64,000 nt of DNA from Channallabes apus (taxonomy: Eukaryota; Chordata; Actinopteri; Siluriformes; Clariidae): the NCBI GenBank assembly GCA_030522415.1, contig CM060126.1, positions 5,916,645 through 5,980,644 on the forward strand, written 5' to 3'. The notes below the pieces were generated by a model. It worked only from the letters and a program-made list of their open reading frames with translations. It did no database searches and was not told the DNA's origin. Both the position numbers and the translations under genes were made by a program. Each line of letters opens with the position of its first letter. Position 1 is the first letter of the stretch. Shown piece by piece: positions 22,331-64,000 of the stretch.

Positions 22331-23604
22331 TATTATGGAGCTTATTATTCTATGGAAGTTAAAGATTCTTTTTTTTCTTTTTTACAGGGGCTGTAAGAAA
22401 GAACCAGTCTTTGACCAATGCAGCAGACAGTGAGAGATTCTTATGACCATGGCAAGATTGAGAGTCAAAGAGGCATTAACTGAGGTAAATTCAGATACAA
22501 GAAGCATAGTGACAGTTACTTTGTTTCATTAGCATAACATTGTTAGTCAGTAATAGTGATTGACTCCATGAGAAAAATAAATGTAAACTTTTATTTAAGG
22601 CAAAAAACGCAAAAAAAATCTTTAGTATCTTATATAAATTTCAAACATTATTAAAAGAAAGTAAATAGTAATAAAGTAACAAATTAGCATTAGCACATGA
22701 ACTAAGGTGCAAGTGAAGATATTTCTGAAGCCTATGAACACACACGGCGTAACGATGTAACCATGATCAAAAACCATAAAAGCAAACTAGAATCAAGGGC
22801 ACAGGCGAACAAGAATAGAAAAACATGAGACTGCTACAATCCAAATATATGCACTTGGTCGGCTAAATCAAATTGTTTATATATTTGCCATATTAAGCTA
22901 CTAAACTCCTTATTTCTTTTAGAAAGAAATCTTTAGGGAAAAAACACTTTTGTGTGATTTTATTTATGTATTCTTATTTTTATTTATTTGCTTTTATTTT
23001 TTGCATACCAATGATCCTTCCACCATGGTGTGGTTATAAACAGCCATTGATTTATAGATAAAAAAATAAAAATATTTTAAAAACAGTAGTGTTATATTTT
23101 TGTATTAGACTTTGTAAGATAACTTAAGTAAAATAAGTTATGAGTTGATTTGCAGTTTATCCATAGTCTGTCTCATACTGCTTTAGTGGGAGAGTAACAG
23201 CTTTCTTATTTTTATTATTATTATTTTTTGCAGATGACCCATGGGAATTAAATTTTTTGACTGCCCTATCTGATTGTTTGTGTTTTTACAGTTCATTATT
23301 AGTATTCTTTGCTTTTTTTCTGACCACATTGTTTAGACTCAGAGGACCAACTCCTGTAGTTGCACAGTTTTAAAAGAATGAATAAATAAATGAAATGACT
23401 TTACAATGTTCTAAAGATCAGTGTTTTTTTTTCATTAGTATAACATATACTGACAATTTACTTTACTTTGAAACAGAAAAACAATACTTAAACATTTATT
23501 GGATATTATCTGTGTTACATAAAAAAAGTCCCTCAAATGATATATGATAATGAGAGAGTCAAACTAATAATATTTTTGACTTAAACGACACTTCAACTTG
23601 GTGT

Positions 23605-63935
<40,331 letters not shown>

Positions 63936-64000
63936 CTGGGACAAATAAATAAATAAATAAATAAACATTACTGACAGCAACTATGTGACTTTTCATTAGA

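Larger units (their letters stand above)
20880..22447 (+). pseudogene. DUF4806-like gene fragment
   Basis: Three exon-like blocks lie in order. The first ends before a consensus donor at 21002 (CACTG|GTAAAA). The second (21096-21300) follows TATTGTAG and encodes a leucine-rich helix (LLEHVKDQQMQVAAAVNNL) and the IPLTTVPEVEEFKEWLKDS motif, which marks the start of DUF4806 domains. A short third block follows TTTACAG at 22388 and reads GAVRKNQSLTNAADSERF then a stop, like the end of these proteins. The central DUF4806 core is missing. The expected donor after the second block reads GCTAAG instead of GTAAG. A LINE relic occupies the gap. I regard it as a dead fragment; DUF4806 function is unknown. 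Confidence 0.55.

Overview
The window is vertebrate nuclear DNA and almost certainly from a teleost fish. One spliced gene of the CLCA family (calcium-activated chloride channel regulator) runs on the minus strand. It is embedded in a dense, nested mix of fish-type mobile DNA: Tc1 elements with long inverted repeats, V-SINE and other tRNA-derived SINEs, Ty3/Gypsy and chromovirus elements, hAT, Harbinger-like and Crypton-like elements, and many microsatellites. Nothing suggests a prokaryote. An otophysan (for example a catfish) is possible, but I cannot prove it.

Layout. 0-2.2 kb: 3' end of a Ty3/Gypsy element and its LTR. 3.5-5.1 kb: a 35-bp-arm hairpin, a dead copy of the CLCA terminal exon, and a V-SINE with target duplication. 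5.8-7.8 kb: a decayed tyrosine-recombinase (Crypton-like) gene. 8.8-9.8 kb: a 943-bp solo LTR. 10-14.8 kb: simple repeats, foldbacks and unassigned DNA. 14.8-20.3 kb: four Tc1-family elements, partly nested, with two tRNA-derived SINE insertions. 20.9-22.5 kb: fragments of a DUF4806-like gene split by a LINE relic. 23.6-24.0 kb: the terminal CLCA exon. 25.1-29.7 kb: a composite bounded by Tigger/pogo-like ends and holding a proline-rich LTR-element ORF and a BED-finger hAT. 30-33 kb: a chromovirus with three in-frame TGA codons. 33.6-34.4 kb: a retrovirus-like LTR. 37.7-42.1 kb: three CLCA exons separated by Tc1-type and Harbinger-type insertions. 42.4-46.1 kb: a decayed Gypsy element. 47.1-51.9 kb: a TIR-bounded region holding a ~460-bp inverted repeat with tRNA-like modules. 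53.0-55.7 kb: six compact CLCA exons. 56.3-62.9 kb: Tc1 relics, including a four-element nest. 63.8-63.9 kb: the most upstream CLCA exon in the window; the 5' end of the gene lies beyond 64 kb.

The eleven CLCA exons splice in frame (2401 nt, ending in a stop) with consensus junctions, so the gene looks functional although its introns have been inflated to 8-14 kb by transposons. The main biological point is at its 3' end. The terminal exon and its upstream intron exist as two paralogous copies (37.8-39.7 kb and 23.6-24.4 kb), plus a dead third copy at 3.7-3.9 kb. The intact upstream copy keeps an extracellular strand that is deleted from the terminal copy, while only the terminal copy has the membrane anchor. 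Many insertions can be verified by target-site duplications or by empty paralogous sites within the window.
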